The notes: generated from the letters alone by a model not told the origin. 64,000 nucleotides of DNA from Echinococcus granulosus (GCF_000524195.1 NW_020170435.1:353814-417813); one strand, 5' to 3'. Numbered from the stretch's first letter, positions 26,351 through 39,910 are shown. Numbers and translations are program-made.

Positions 26351-29300
26351 GGAAGATCTGCGAGATTCAAATAAAAAACTAGTTCTCTGATGTTGTCAAC
26401 TAAATACATCACTCATGAACGTCACAGAAATGGAATAAACCACAGCTGTGGATGCTCAAAATTGAGATGACTCACAACAATTTAACAGCAGAGATTTCTT
26501 GCCCACTTTTCTCAACCTCAACTCTGGCGCAATAGCCAATCACTGAGGGCGATATCAAGTTTTAATGACTTTTTTACAACTCTGCTATAAATACAGCGCA
26601 TTTTCGGATAAAACGGGTAAGCGTTGCGGAGACCTGATTGTCACGCGGTATATACTCTCTGCTAAAAGAGCACCGCAAAATATTTAGTCGCTATCAAAAA
26701 ATAACGACTTTCCCAATATTTTAGGAATCCACAGCTGGTACTGCTACTAATAATCTTCTCCCACTTATTAAGGGATGGAAGCCCGATTTGGTAGACACTA
26801 GGATGCCATGAGCAGATTCTATCCACCAGGACATTTAACGATGGCGCATGGGTTCATGGACAAACAAATTAATCCAAACTGTGAGGCGCGATCTCAACAT
26901 TTATAAGTGCGAGATATTAGCAGGTTATTGGTTCCAACTTACATAAATTGGCAGTAAATAATGCAATTTGATGCCTGGGTAATCCTGTGCCAAACCAACC
27001 AATCAGAAAACGATAAATTGCAAACACATTAACAACCCATTTGCTCACTAGTCTGATGAATTATTTTGCGCAAATTTTTGTACTGATTTGTAAAAGGAAA
27101 GGAGAAGAAGGGTTTGTTTTCATCGCGAAAGTGTGTAAACATTTATTATGAAGCCATAGCGGTTAGGTAGTATTCCAGATTATGCCACAGAGGTTTTTGT
27201 CGTATTGGCATTGAATAGCCAGAATGAGGAGCACGTAAATTCCTGACTAAACTATCAAATTGCAGAAAAAATGAAAAAAAATTCTTGTATTTAATCCTTC
27301 CTAAAATGGTTGTTTTTTGCCTAGTCTGTGGATTTGTAGTCGTCTGTCCAGACCAGGTGTTTTCCTTTTTTCTAAGTAATAAGTTAAATTTGTCGCAATT
27401 TTTAAAAAAAATAAATTTAAAAGGTGAAGTGGGACAGCAGGCTCTTATAATGAGAGAAGAAATCTCCTTTTTATCCAATTCGTTTTTTTTATTTGCTTAC
27501 GTGATACGCCATAGAAACCACTTCTCCGTGGGATTAAATTTGCCTGACTAGAAGTGAGAGGGGAAAAAGTGGACAAATGAATGAATGGTAGAAAATGAAT
27601 AAAAATAGGAGAAAACCATAAAGAACTACCTGACACATACTTATCCAAGCACATGAAGTTTAGATGGAGGAAAAAGCAGGTACATTTTGAAATCTCTATG
27701 TTCTTCTTTTGGAGGAGAATAAAAATTTAACACTTTAATGATAGTTAAGGAGGGAGTTGACAGTGGCCTGATAGGCGAGGCAGTGAATAAAAGATATGTT
27801 CTCCTACGTTCTATTTAGTAGTTAATAAAAAATGTGGCTTTCTTTGGGTGGTTAATCTGGGTGCACAAATCGCACATCGCTTGTCCCAAAAACTGGCAAG
27901 TGAGAAGCTCCCATAAGCGATTTAAAGATGAGGAAATGGGATAGACACCACCTCACCCTCATCCTTCTCACTACGTTGGCGACAGAAGCTGAATCTCACC
28001 TGCACTCGTTTTGTTTTGTCTCGCCCCGATCCTTACTGCTGCGATTTGACCCCGCGGGGCGGTTGATGATGGAAAGGGGAGGAGGTTGGGGTTGGTGTCT
28101 CATGCCCCACTTCTTCCTTATGCTTTTGATGACATCCTTCCAACCATTAAATGAACACCACCTGCTCCTGGTGGCATAAACTAATCATACTATCCCATGG
28201 GGAGTTAATAATAGACAACAAGGAAATTAACGATAGGGGAAAGCGAAGGCTAGCATTTCCGGATTATCTATCTCCATGGCTAATTGTCTTTACAAACTAG
28301 CCTCTATTGGTAACAAAACCAACGTCTTGGAGACAATTAGAACCTACATTTATGTGCAAGGATTTATGAAAAAAAAAACCAAAATTTCCCTACTTTATCG
28401 CTTTGAACCATTGTCTCTTCTACTCACTACCTTTTCAGTAGCAACGACGAACCATGTGGTATAGAACCTTATATCTGTAACCTACTGAGAACAACATTAA
28501 CGCCTTTTAGTTTACCTCATAAATATCCGAAAGGAAGGGGACTATTCCCTCATCTTTCCCCCATTCAATGTGACAGTTGGATCAACCGGGGGTCTTCAAT
28601 CACCCCCTCCCTCTACAATGTAACGAAACTTCTTCCCCTAAAACTATGAAATAATGAACCAAAAAGATTCCTACACCCTTGTGGGAAAGGTCTCCTACTC
28701 CTAATGCAGTATGGTCTAGGCCAGTGACAAAAGAAGAAATGGAAACCCTCCCGCCTTGAATTTTAACTCATCACATAATTTCACGACATCCGAATTTTCT
28801 AAAAAGAATACCTTTTACAAATACGAGAAATCAGTAGAAACTACAGTCCACATTAAATTATTATTTTAATATTTTTAAGATGAAAACTAAAACAAGAGAT
28901 TAGGTAATTGGTTAGAAATTAAATGTAGTCTGGGATAAAATTGTACCGGATTCGTGGCAGATAGAAAAAAACTAACCGAGTAACTTTCCCTGTCCCATTT
29001 TGCTTAAAAATAACCTTCTTTGTAATGCTCAAATTTGCATCCTGTGGTCCGTCAATTCCTTACAAAAAAAATGAAAAAAGGAAGACAGATTTGACTTCGG
29101 GGGGAAATAATTTAGTTGGAGCATGCCTCCACTTTTCTTCCCCTCTGTTTTTCCCACTATTTACTGTCAATTTTACATGGGATCATGTGATGGTGTATGG
29201 CTAATGCCCCAAAACATGTGGCGATCACCTCGAAGGTGGGGAGGGAAGAAGAAATGCCAGCAGGGCAATGTGAGGAGTGCGAAAGATGAGGCTTATTAAG

Positions 29301-32300
29301 AAACGGTATCTCCCCCCCTGTGTGTGACTCTTCGCCCAAATAAAACAGTTGGGAAACCATTTCTGGATGCTGCGTTCTTGCGTTTGGCGTCGTAGCCTCT
29401 CGAAATGTCAAATAGCAGATGCGGCGAGAAGACCACCCATATTTGCAATCGAGATGTCTTTCATTCGTCAAGCGGATCGGTTTGAATCAACCACCAGGTT
29501 GAAAAAGACTTTATTCCCCTTGTGGCAATCCCAATGTGGACAGTAAAGAGTACCCTGGCAACAAATTAATGGATCATACCGTTTAAACAACAAGTAGCTG
29601 GTTCACGAATTCTTGAACAAATTTATAGGGTGTGGACACTAATTGCCCAGTAAAAGGACCAAAATTTGCTATAATAGTAGGCTTGACTACGGAAACGGTT
29701 TAGTAGTCATGGTGTTCAGGCGCCACCGTGTTACCTCCCCTCTGTTCTGCAAAGTCTCCTAGCCCCCACTCCCCTGTTTAGTGAGGATCAAATGGCTAAA
29801 TTTTCTACAGCCACTTATAAAATAAACAATTTTTCAATCCGAAAACTGCAAATTGCACTGACGCGATGGCATGCTGTTTATCAACGTAAATAAATGGTGG
29901 AGACGGAGTAATTTAGGAGCCGTATATTTAAGTTAATGTCTCCAAAACTCACCAAAACGTCTGGAATAACAAAGCACAATGCCGATTAGGTAGCTACAGC
30001 ATTAACCATCAAGTACGCACATAATGTATAAACACATAAAAAGCCCTGGAGCTTCTGTTGACAGACCAAATAATTTTTTTAAAAGGCCCTAAACATCATT
30101 AATGTCATTGAAGAAGGGCTACCGAAAACTATAGCCACAATAATGTAAAAATGGGTTGTTTGAAAGGCAAACCAATAAAGCTTAATAATTCCAAATCGTC
30201 TGACCCATTTCGACAAAAAATTTGAATGTTTACACATTACATACATAAATAAATTGGTTCCAATGCCAAATTAAAAAAAGAAGACGTCTTTTGGTTCCAT
30301 GATTAGCGTGACAATTTCTTTTCTAAACTACAATAATCATTGCTAATCTAACCAACCACAGCGTCTCACAAACAGAACACAAATTTTTTTTTCACTTGTT
30401 TTAACTTGCGTAACCAACTGTAAATAGTTTCAAGGTCAGCAGAGAGTTTCCACGAAGTCTTCGCCTCAATTTTTACTTGCTTCTTGTATCTTTCTTCCTT
30501 ATTTTTTAATAATACATTTAATGAAAGGAAGACTTGGAGTAAATCTACAATATTTCACTATTTTAGGTGGCATAATTTGTGTCTTTCTAAGGTTATTCTC
30601 TTTTACTTTTAAAATAAGTATCCAATGGGGCATAATTGACTTAAAATGGTTTTTTTGTGCACTTCATCAAATTATATAATAAAAAGCAAAGAACCATCAA
30701 AAAGATATCAAAGGGAGATTTAATATTTCGGTGAATTGTTTTTGAATCTACTTATGTGGTTTCAAATTAAGACAAAATGTCCCAGTACTACGATAACTGG
30801 TTAAATTGGTTGCCATGGTGATCACACAAGCCTTAACATGCCTCCACATAATGAGGGGGTAAGGAAATTGGGTGACGCACTTTGTAGTCCTTTCTAGCAC
30901 AATGATGAATGTGCCTACGCCTCCCCCTCTCCTCTCCCCCTCCATTTCCCCGAGTGATTTCAAGAGTGTGAGATGAAGCGGACAGATCTTATCAGGCAGG
31001 TCTTCCCCATCTTGGAGTCGTGCACATAATGCCCCCATCCCACCCCATCAATGACACTATCGCCACCGTAAGACGCCTCGAAGACCCCTGAAACATCGGG
31101 GAGATGCAACCGATGAAGGTGGTGGCAAATACAATATCAGTATTCCTTTTACACAAGGATAGAATACTCTTCTTTCCCAATGTGAACAAATTTTGGGACC
31201 GGCTTGATCATAAAACTGAGTATTTCCTTCACAATAAATTGAATTGCTTGGAGGGGTAGGCGGGGGGCTGAACAAAAAGCCACTTGCCAGCCCAAGAATG
31301 TAATCCAGTCAGGAGGTAAAACATTTACTAAATTATAAACAGGGAAAAGAAAGTAAAATGTTTGAGCTCAATAATTGTTGCCAGATTCTCAAACGCCTGC
31401 GCTTTGGCAGTGTCAGGCACGCAAGACTGGTGGTGGCACTCTTTTAGGCGAGGCGATAAGTAAGCAAATTTCGCCTGTCGGTAAATTATATGCGTGTTAA
31501 CCCATTTGGACAAAATGGACTACGTAATGGACAGCTGGGGGGGTGGAGGGGGGGGACCCTACCGCTTTTTGATTGGCCGTCACAGCAATAGCAACGTTAA
31601 TACGATCAACCCGGGGGATTTAAAATGACAGATTGAATTTCTTTTTTTTCTAAAAAGGAAGGAGAATCGAGGGAGGTATGTTCTAAATCAACTAGAATCA
31701 AGGCTACATCTTTTTTCCCACAAATAAATTTTGTTTATATTGACAGGGAAGCGATAGGTAAACATTTGGTCCTGTCTAACCCGCGCTCTTTTCATTGGGG
31801 GGCAGAATTTTAACAAAATAGCTCAAAATGGGTATTTTTAGTCAGAATTTATAACTTTCATGTTCAGTGCATAGCAAGGAGCTGTTTTCCTCGAAAATGA
31901 TTAATTAGGGAAGGTGGAGTTTTCTTTTTCCCTTTCTCTCACTTCCTGTTTCCTAAAGGAGAGAAATTCTCCTCGTTGATCTTTTGAAACGATCAATTTA
32001 ACAATAGTAGACTAAAAGTTACTTCTTTCCTACAGGCACTGTCAGTAATTTTTAGGGAATATTGTTAAAATTGGTGGAGGTGAAAAGTCTCCTGATCCCA
32101 CACTGGTTGTGGCTCAAGGCACTCCATCTGGCGGTTGTTTTAAAACACCGGTGGATTCATTATCGGAAAGGCACTAACCCAGTCGACTCTAAGTTTTTAA
32201 GGGACTGTCTGGGATAACTCTATGCAATTTATTGTCTGTGTGGCAATATGAATTAGCCGGTTGACGCAGTAACCTTAACATTCCCGTCGCGCACCTCCCC

Positions 32301-33015
32301 GAGTCCAATGGATGATTTTAGGTAGTCGGCTCTACAGCCGATGGGTTGGAGAACCACCTCGCCTCATTTGGTTCTTTTTGACATTCAAAGAAGGTGCAGC
32401 AGCAGAAAGCCCATCAAGAAGTGGTTTAAAAGAGGAAGCAAGTAGATGTAAGTGATGGATCACCTCAAGATGGATGCACTCCTTTTGCAGGTGAGTCGTC
32501 TCACCTTCAGGAGAGAAGACATTGTGATTAATTTGTCAATTGAAAATGGGGAGGAAAAAATTTCCCCTTTGTGTTTAACGTGACAAAGGGAATAAATTAT
32601 TTGGCTCCACAGTAAATGGAGAAGTTATAGAAGCACTTTAAATAGAAGGATGCCATTTGCAGGCATTACCAAATGGGCATCACTTCTAAAGTACTTTGGA
32701 CTGTTTGCTATCTGGCTGGCTCTCCGGCTAAATGACTGAGAGGTGATAGACGCGTCTACGGATTCCAAATCCTTGGTACGCGCCTTTCATCTCCGCTTTA
32801 TTTCTAGACATTCAACCTTCCTATGTGGGCAGTTCTGTGATAAATTGTTTACCAGTTAGGTCAAGGCCAAACAACAGGAAGTTGTGAAAGGTAAACTTCA
32901 CCCTTGCAGGTAGCTAGAATTAAAGAAGGAGACGCAAGACTCCTCATATCTTAAACTGACATGTAAGAAGATCTTGTCGTACTTTAGGATGGGATAGGGT
33001 GGAATGGAAGAAGAA

Positions 33016-33161
33016 GAGGAGGAGGAGGAGGAGGANNNNNNNNNNNNNNNNNNNNNNNNNNNNNNNNNNNNNNNNNNNNNNNNNNNNNNNNNNNNNNNNN
33101 NNNNNNNNNNNNNNNNNNNNNNNNNNNNNNNNNNNAGGAGGAGGAGGAGGAGGAGGAGTGT
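33016..33161 (+). repeat. (GGA)n microsatellite interrupted by a 100-N gap
   Basis: GGA repeats run on both sides of a gap of exactly 100 N (33036-33135). The gap probably marks an array too long or too uniform to assemble, so its true length is unknown. Confidence 0.95.
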
Positions 33162-34276
33162 TCACTGATATCCCTTCTCCAGCCTCGAAGCTTTCATTCC
33201 ATGCTCTTGGCAGTAGCACTGCACAATCACACGAGAATGGCGAAGGGAGATCTAAGTGCATGACCCTAACCTGGCCACCCTATCCGGATTGACCTTTGCA
33301 AGGTGCAGACACCAAAATAAGTCTAGATGTTTGGTTGCAATTTTTCTTTCTATCTTTTCACAAATAATAGGCTCTTCTGACCTCTATTTGGGTAAACATG
33401 ACTGGCTGATAAATGAGGATGTTCATTCAAACGAAGTCGGTGGATCAGCACCTATACACCACGACTGTCAACTTGAAAGATATTTCGTAGGCTTGACACG
33501 GTTTTGTCATCAGCATGGACTGACAGTGGTTGACAAAAAAGGCGCTCTGATTGGCCTCTAGACAAGGGATTTTTCTATTGGTTGGAAAAAACAGAGAAAA
33601 ACATTTTCTACTTCATTCTCCCTCCATTTGTATTAGTAGCTGAACTTCAAGGTGGAAGAACCATCCGCAAATTTTTCTTCCCTTTTTCTCCTCAAAACAG
33701 CGGGATTAAAAAATAGACATTGAAAATGCTTTTTTGCAGCTCTACAAGGAAGGGTGGGATGTAGTTATGGATTCCATTAATGCATAAATTATTCTTTAAG
33801 AGTCCCGAAAATAAATTCTCTCGCCTTTATTGCGAAGATTTTATGGCACCTTAAAATATTCAAACAAAGTCACGAATGAGTGGGAGGAAGGCAAATTTTA
33901 TTGCATTTTTCAGGTGAATTAGGAAGGTAACAAAGTGTAGCAGCCTCTCTTGGGCCGGTGCCCGGGTGAAATCGGGGCGGTAGACCTGACGGGAAGTTCA
34001 ACTGCCACCTGTAAGGCAGACCCAACCTTGGTAAAATCTCCAGGCTCCATCTTTGGTTGGCATTCCCAGGAATGTTACATTCTGGGGGCAAGAGAAGTGA
34101 CTCCGCTAGGTTACAGGCTTTCTGTTTTCGGGTACCACCGGAACTTGAGCGTATCCACTCAATTTGGAGCCACCAGAAGCACGACCAGTCAACGGATCAC
34201 CGCCAAAGACAAAACGAACCTGGCTCTCCCAGGATGGCCAGACCATACTGACCAAACCTTCTGAATCGAAACTCTT

Positions 34277-34282
34277 TATAAA
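34277..34282 (+). promoter_or_regulatory. Possible TATA box (TATAAA)
   Basis: TATAAA followed by a GC-rich stretch (CGCGCC) lies 650 nt upstream of the GPCR start codon. The distance would require a long 5' leader, so it is only a candidate. Confidence 0.2.
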
Positions 34283-34929
34283 CGCGCCTTGTTAGGGTTT
34301 TCCGCCCACATTTATGTAAGTTATTTATCCGCTAATGTAATTCTAAAGGTCAGTGATTATTTCCCCATTAATTCCCATCGGAAGCAAAATTTATTCCGAA
34401 AAAAGAAAATGAAAAACTACTGATGATGGTCGATGAGGCGAAGATACATCTTACACCGACTTTTCCCCTCACCTATTCACCCGACCGTAGCAGCCCCCAA
34501 CCCCTTTGCAAGCTGGGCTAATAAAACGCCTTTATTTTAAAGCACTTTTTGAGGGATGAGATCAACTCAAAAATGACTTTTGCATAAGTCGCAAAAACTT
34601 GGTTTTGAAATGACAAAATAATAGTCGAATAATCAAATGCATATCCGCTGTCAAGCTCATTTTTGTTGCCAATATGTATAAATGTGCCTGTGTATGTGAG
34701 TGGGTGGGTGAAATGACCACAACTTGGTGTTTGATTATAGCCTGATTAACCAGATGCATTGTGTATGTACGCAATCTAATTGGCTGCTGCAGTCGACCAA
34801 TTACAATGATCCAAATGATAGTACACGCAAGTGATTGCTCGCACACACAGCGGGAGCGATCGCACGAATTGTTTGAGAGGGCAACTTGCCTCACCCCAAG
34901 TCATTGACATCAGCCATGCAACTCTCAAC

Positions 34930-36294
34930 ATGAATGTCACTAATAATACCTTATCCTCAGAGCTTCTTCCGCCTCGTCCTTATGCCTACCTCTACGAGGA
35001 GCTGCGTATTTACTTCTTGCGATGGTACCTACCAGCCGCTATCATTGTTGGCTGTATGGGGAATCTATTTAGTCTCTTTTTCCTATTTTGCTCAAAGCTC
35101 TTCCAATTCAATATGCTGCTCTGGCTTTCCAGCATATGTATTGGTGACTTCTTCATCCTCATGCTAGAAGGGTTGTGGATTTTACTGAAGGCCTGGTTCA
35201 AATATGACATTCGTGATCACAATGATTTGATTTGTAAAATTCACAAGGCCGCTTCGAATTATTCTCTCTACTGGTCGGCTTATATGCAATTTGCGCTGTC
35301 AGTTCAACGCGCCTATCTGGTCTTCAAGCCGTTGCATGCTCGTATTCGTGGAGGCATCTCCAAGAGACACCTCGTTGCGTGGATTATGATCTCGCTTGTC
35401 CTCCTAGCTCCTATTGCTCCCTATATCATTTACTGGCGAGTAATCGACGGGGACTGTGATCCCACGGATACGGATATATACTACCTAACAACCCTCTGTG
35501 ACCTAATCATATGGGGGATAATTCCACTGCTTGGAATGACAGTGTCTACTGCGGTCATTTGCCTCAATATGGCTAAATTGGGAAATAAATTCAAGAGAGC
35601 CCAAGTGGCAACTCCAGAACGATCGCGCAAGTTCTCCGTGTGTACTACACTCGAGATTCCATCGATTTGTCGCAGACGTGGGTTATCCACTCCAACACTA
35701 ACTCCTGTACGACCCAATTCCACCTCAGACATCCAAATCCTATCGTCGCGTATCATGGATCATCTACAACAAGCAGATATGGTTGAATCACAGATAGAAT
35801 TCCCCCCCTCTCAATTAAAACAACGACTCAGCGAGCACAGTAGCAGTCGACACAATGCACCAGACAACTTCGGCCATGTAACACGTCTCCTCATCTGTAT
35901 GAATATTACCTATATGGCTAGCACATTCCCTCTCCTCATATTCCTTATGTTACGTAACTTCAGTGGAGTTCAGGTGGATCCCGATTTTCATCGATTCTGC
36001 TATTACCTATTTCGTAGTCTCTGCTTTCTAAATTCCTGTACAAATTGGATTTTCTATTGCCTCGTGGGCAAGTTGTTTCGTGAGGAGGCTAAACACATCC
36101 TCCGTATGTGCTGTGGCCTTCAACGCAAGGCGTCATCTCGAGGTCCCAGTAACCAATCAGGAAAGGCGCTAGTAACACCCCTACCGAGGGCACGCACACC
36201 CGAGATGAGTCATCAAGCCTCACCGATAGAACGGATTCGATCAATAAGCGCAATCGATATTCAGCGTGTTGCAACTCGGGTGCCCACTCGATAA
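34930..36294 (+). CDS. Rhodopsin-like (class A) GPCR, probable neuropeptide/orphan receptor, 454 aa
   Basis: This is a single-exon gene for a seven-helix receptor at the plasma membrane. The start is the first ATG in the frame (CAACATGAAT); an in-frame TAG lies upstream at 34819. The N-terminus has two N-glycosylation sites (NVT, NNT). Helix 1 (about 33-54) carries the GN pair (44-45), helix 2 has Asp73, helix 3 begins at Cys102, which can pair with Cys176 in the second outer loop, and helices 4 to 7 lie near 146-168, 190-212, 316-342 and 355-380. The third inner loop is long (about 100 residues), and the C-tail is rich in Ser, Arg and Pro. The DRY motif is replaced by QRA (126-128, within SVQRAYLVF) and NPxxY by NWIFY (372-376). 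Such changes are frequent in flatworm-expanded receptor groups. The ligand cannot be told from sequence; a peptide is most likely. Confidence 0.92.
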   Translation: MNVTNNTLSSELLPPRPYAYLYEELRIYFLRWYLPAAIIVGCMGNLFSLFFLFCSKLFQFNMLLWLSSICIGDFFILMLEGLWILLKAWFKYDIRDHNDLICKIHKAASNYSLYWSAYMQFALSVQRAYLVFKPLHARIRGGISKRHLVAWIMISLVLLAPIAPYIIYWRVIDGDCDPTDTDIYYLTTLCDLIIWGIIPLLGMTVSTAVICLNMAKLGNKFKRAQVATPERSRKFSVCTTLEIPSICRRRGLSTPTLTPVRPNSTSDIQILSSRIMDHLQQADMVESQIEFPPSQLKQRLSEHSSSRHNAPDNFGHVTRLLICMNITYMASTFPLLIFLMLRNFSGVQVDPDFHRFCYYLFRSLCFLNSCTNWIFYCLVGKLFREEAKHILRMCCGLQRKASSRGPSNQSGKALVTPLPRARTPEMSHQASPIERIRSISAIDIQRVATRVPTR

Positions 36295-36333
36295 GAACTT
36301 TTTCAATTTTTGTTGATTACTGTGATACTGACA

Positions 36334-36339
36334 AATAAA
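36334..36339 (+). promoter_or_regulatory. Polyadenylation signal AATAAA for the GPCR gene
   Basis: AATAAA lies 40 nt after the GPCR stop codon in an AT-rich stretch, giving a short 3' UTR. Confidence 0.7.
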
Positions 36340-36770
36340 AGGAAAGAAACAATGCTGCATTAATTTTTTAGGTTTTGTTTTCGCATTTGTTGGCATATTT
36401 TTAAGCCCTTTTTTGCAAGGAAAAAGCAACTCCTTTTAAGTCGGCGGGGGGATTTTATTTTCTCGTTAAATTTCACGGTCTCGGAAATCACTCCGGCTGC
36501 ATTTTGGAGTCTGCGAGCAAGGAAGAAATAATAAGAGGGTGAAGGTCTCATATCTTAAATAAGGCAAAATAAATAGAGGTTTGGAGATTTCTCTTTCTTG
36601 TTGCTGTAATATCTTACAAAAACTGGTAAGGAATATTTGACCATACTTAGGTAATTTGGTAATGAATAATTCGTAAGTATATGCCTAGTTCTTAAGGAAT
36701 TTTTATATTTATTTGCAGAATTCAAAATTCTACAACAAGTATGCAGCTAGCTGTCACCTGCTGATAACGA

Positions 36771-36803
36771 ACATATGTCACATATTTGTGACGTCAGAGA
36801 GGT
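36771..36803 (+). repeat. Short palindromic element, copy 4
   Basis: It shares GTCACATATTTGTGACG exactly with the copy at 11525 and continues TCAGAGAGG, close to the reverse strand of the copy at 26323. It lies about 0.5 kb behind the GPCR gene. Confidence 0.6.
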
Positions 36804-37499
36804 AGAAAAAGTTGTTATATAGGTAATTAATGGTCAAAAGATTGAAATACTTAAGTATTCGACTAATTTTTTCCTGAAGGAAAGACGCTAACAAGTATGG
36901 AGACCAATTGCTACTTAACAAAATGGATTCCCCACGAAAGTGGAGCGGTATCTTCCTCCCTTCCACATCCTAGTCTAACTCAAAACATTTCATCTCAAGG
37001 GTTACTTTTGCGATGTTTAGCATAAAAGGCCTTGAGTCGTTCTGCAGGTGAAGGAATCCCCCTTCCTCTCCCTCCTCTAATTTGTCCGCCTAGGGTATTT
37101 CTCAAGGGGACTTTTTTCTTGAAAAGCTTCCACCGACATTTAATGCGGAAGATTTCAGCAAATAACAACTCCTAGCGATGAATTACGCCTTCAGTCCATC
37201 GTATACCCGACGCTGAAGAGCTATTACCTTCTGCTGATGAGGCGATGGACGTCCTAGAAGTGTGGGGTGAGCAGTGGGTCGTTCGGAGGTCGATTGCTTC
37301 ACAAACCTTAATTACAAGCCAGTTGAAATAACCGTTTGATTATCTTTGAAACTTATTGTCCTCTGTTTACGTGCAACATGTGACACCTGTTTGCCTAGAT
37401 TTCGCGACTAATTTCAGGGTAAACAAAGGGCAGTTTTAACCAATTTAACTATAACTAAAAGCTGAAGTTTATGACAGGTTAACTTTTAAAGAAGTACTC

Positions 37500-39910
37500 G
37501 AAAAATTCTCTTTCTTCCTCTGTGAGTAATCAACTATTCTTGCTGTTGTATTTGTCCAGAAATTACTCACTCCTTTGATCATTCCTACCCGTCTAACAGA
37601 ACTGTCATTAACGGTAATCTGGCCAGCCAAATGGGCAGACGGTGATGGAGTACGGGGTATGGCAACTTCAAACGAAGTCGCAATTACTCCATTAAGGGAA
37701 TACCGGTGAGTTAAAGCTTGTTAGCACTTGGTTCAGAAAAATCACCAAAACAGTTAAACGCCTGCTCGAACTTCACAGCATTCGAGGCAAAATACGGAAT
37801 AGCTGATGAACCACCGAAAGAGAGTAAGAACCCAGGCAATTTTATAGTTCCTTCTTTCATTTTACCTGTATTTACAGTGCCCCTCCGCTATCATTTGCAA
37901 AGTTATTTCTCTAAAAATGTTTAATTCCAGGAAAGGGAATAGAATGAGATTAAATCCCATTCTAGGCCGAAGTCTACTTATTACGCTAGTAGTAGTATGT
38001 GGACATAGCTAGAATTATTATTCACAAGAAGACTTTTTTCATTTTTTCTTTCCATAGTGATATACAGTCAGCAACATATTTTTATAGCCCACTAGTGGTT
38101 ACCTGATACAACAAGAAACTGAAGAGGTACCCCCATAGATGTCACTCTAAACCTTCTTTTGTAATGCTCCACAGATCCCGCTTCTTTCGATCTTTAAACC
38201 AGTAAAATTTTATATTTTTTTGGTTCTGCAGAGCACTTCGGCTCATAGCTGGCAGGAGTACCGAACTTCTAGTTGTGTCTAGAGACGTAAAAAGCCATAA
38301 AAAGAGGGCAGAGAGATTTATTGTTGGCTCACAGAATAACCGACAGGCTGCTATAGGCCTTGGCGTACCATTTATCAAAAAAGTACACGGTTAAGGCTTT
38401 TTTAGAAAAAAATATTCTGCTATTTTTTCACAAAATAATCATCAATCTGTTTTTGACGGCTAGAGGCATGTTTGAATTAGTGTCAGGTACGAAACATTCC
38501 CAAGACTTAGTCAAATGATGCAGACTGTTTTTCTTAAATAAGGGATAATTGGCCTGATCAAAACCAAAACACAGACAAAACTGGTCACGGCAGAAGGCCT
38601 AACAATTGTAGTGATGGTGACCTCAAGAAGTACACATGTTCAGATAGCGTGGAATTGTCGGACGGATTAAATGAAATTTTGTGGATGTGGAAGGCGTCAT
38701 GCAAACTCAGTGACACGACTACGGTGGCGTAGAAACAGCTAGCCTGATACGATGGACAAGTTGAGAATGAAGACCAGCAATCTCTCCGTGAATTAGGTAA
38801 ACATACATACAAGGTTGTCCGCGTTGGTGGAGTGTTCTCGCCCCTGTCTCTAATGGATATTGTCATGATGGCAAAAGGCTGGTCGAACGGCCAGTAGGTT
38901 TATGTTCACAAGGTGCCACAATGTGAGGGTCTATCACTACTGCCTCATTTCGACGAAGCGAGCCTACTTCAACGGTTCACTCGGTACCCCCGTTAATGTA
39001 ATGTGGTGTTGGCCACAGGTTCTCGTCTCCTTTCTCGCCGTCTTCTCCCAGTCCTTTTCAATCCCTCTCCATTATTTTAAGCTTTTTGAAACCAAGAGGC
39101 GAGTCTATTCCCACCTTCCCGACTTTCGAGTCAAGAGGAAGATGAAAGTCACATACCCATTAAATACACACGGACGTACTGAGGTGACACACGTCAACAC
39201 ACAAGCTGCAGCACCAGTAGAAGATCATAAAGTGGGCTGAACCATTTCCTTGTCCATCCAATATTTGATCTAACAAATAACCACTTCATTCTGATGAATA
39301 AATGAACTAACCAAAGTCCACGTTTGACGTTTGGCATCTGACATCGTTGACACAATATGGAGGAGGTTTCAATGGCACTTTTCTATTCTATGGTGAGATT
39401 TAAGCAAGTCGTATTGTACGTCCATGCCATGAAAGTTATTCACAAAAGAAAGTCGAGAGAAAAAGGAAAAAAATGGGGCCAAATAAAGGGATTAAGTGAT
39501 CCACAAACTGGGCAGGCGAAGAAATGAGGAGGCTAACGGGAGTTGTTGTGACTAATAAGAACAAACGAATTCCATGCCATTGTCTGTCTACATCTGTTTG
39601 CGTGTGTATTATGAAGCACTGGTGGTGGATTCGCCGTCGTCTATCGACACAGCATTGTTTAATTGCTCTACTCAACTCCCTTTCCACTACTTCCACTGTC
39701 ACCTTCTTGGAGGGTCTACTTGAAAATACGAGTTTTCTCCTGTGGAACATGGTGCTGCGCCTTCTTGTTGGATGTGCTTTAATGCACTGGAAGAGGATGC
39801 GGAATGGGGTGTGCGGGCGGAGGAATCCATCCTCTAGAAATGGTGTAAACATTACGGACCAGGTGACGGATCCCCCTTTCCCTCCTTCTCTCCACCTCTA
39901 TCTCCCTTTG
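37500..39910 (-). repeat. Large inverted duplication, left arm
   Basis: Read on the minus strand, this arm aligns along its length with 40790-43180 on the plus strand. Shared blocks include GTCGATAGACG(A/G) at about 39648, TCCATATTGTGTC at about 39353, GAAGTGGTTATTTGTTAGATC at about 39280, GGTCTTCATTCTC at about 38770, ATGGCTTTTTACGTC at about 38290, AATAAGTAGACTTC at about 37978 and TTCGTTTGAAGTTGCCATA at about 37664. By eye, identity is about 70-80% with indels. Long open frames here (112 codons at 38902, 149 and 138 codons at 39436-39973) are not conserved intact in the other arm, so I do not call them genes. The arm could be a decayed transposon copy or one half of a segmental duplication. 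Confidence 0.85.

Larger units (their letters stand above)
25789..34929. other. Gene-poor intergenic region upstream of the GPCR gene
   Basis: This is about 9 kb of mostly AT-rich sequence. Open frames of 60-110 codons occur on both strands (for example near 27146-27478, 29157-29471 and 33950-34264), but none shows a known motif, splice structure or similarity I recognise. It contains one palindromic element (26323), a GGA microsatellite with an assembly gap (33016-33161) and a G-run near 31539-31556. Confidence 0.65.

Noticed and set aside
29157..29471. 104-codon frame (-)
   Set aside because: Opposite-strand frames overlap it, and no motif or splice context is seen.
38902..39240. 112-codon frame (+) with a hydrophobic stretch
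   Set aside because: It lies on the antisense of a repeat arm, and the matching stretch of the other arm does not keep the frame.
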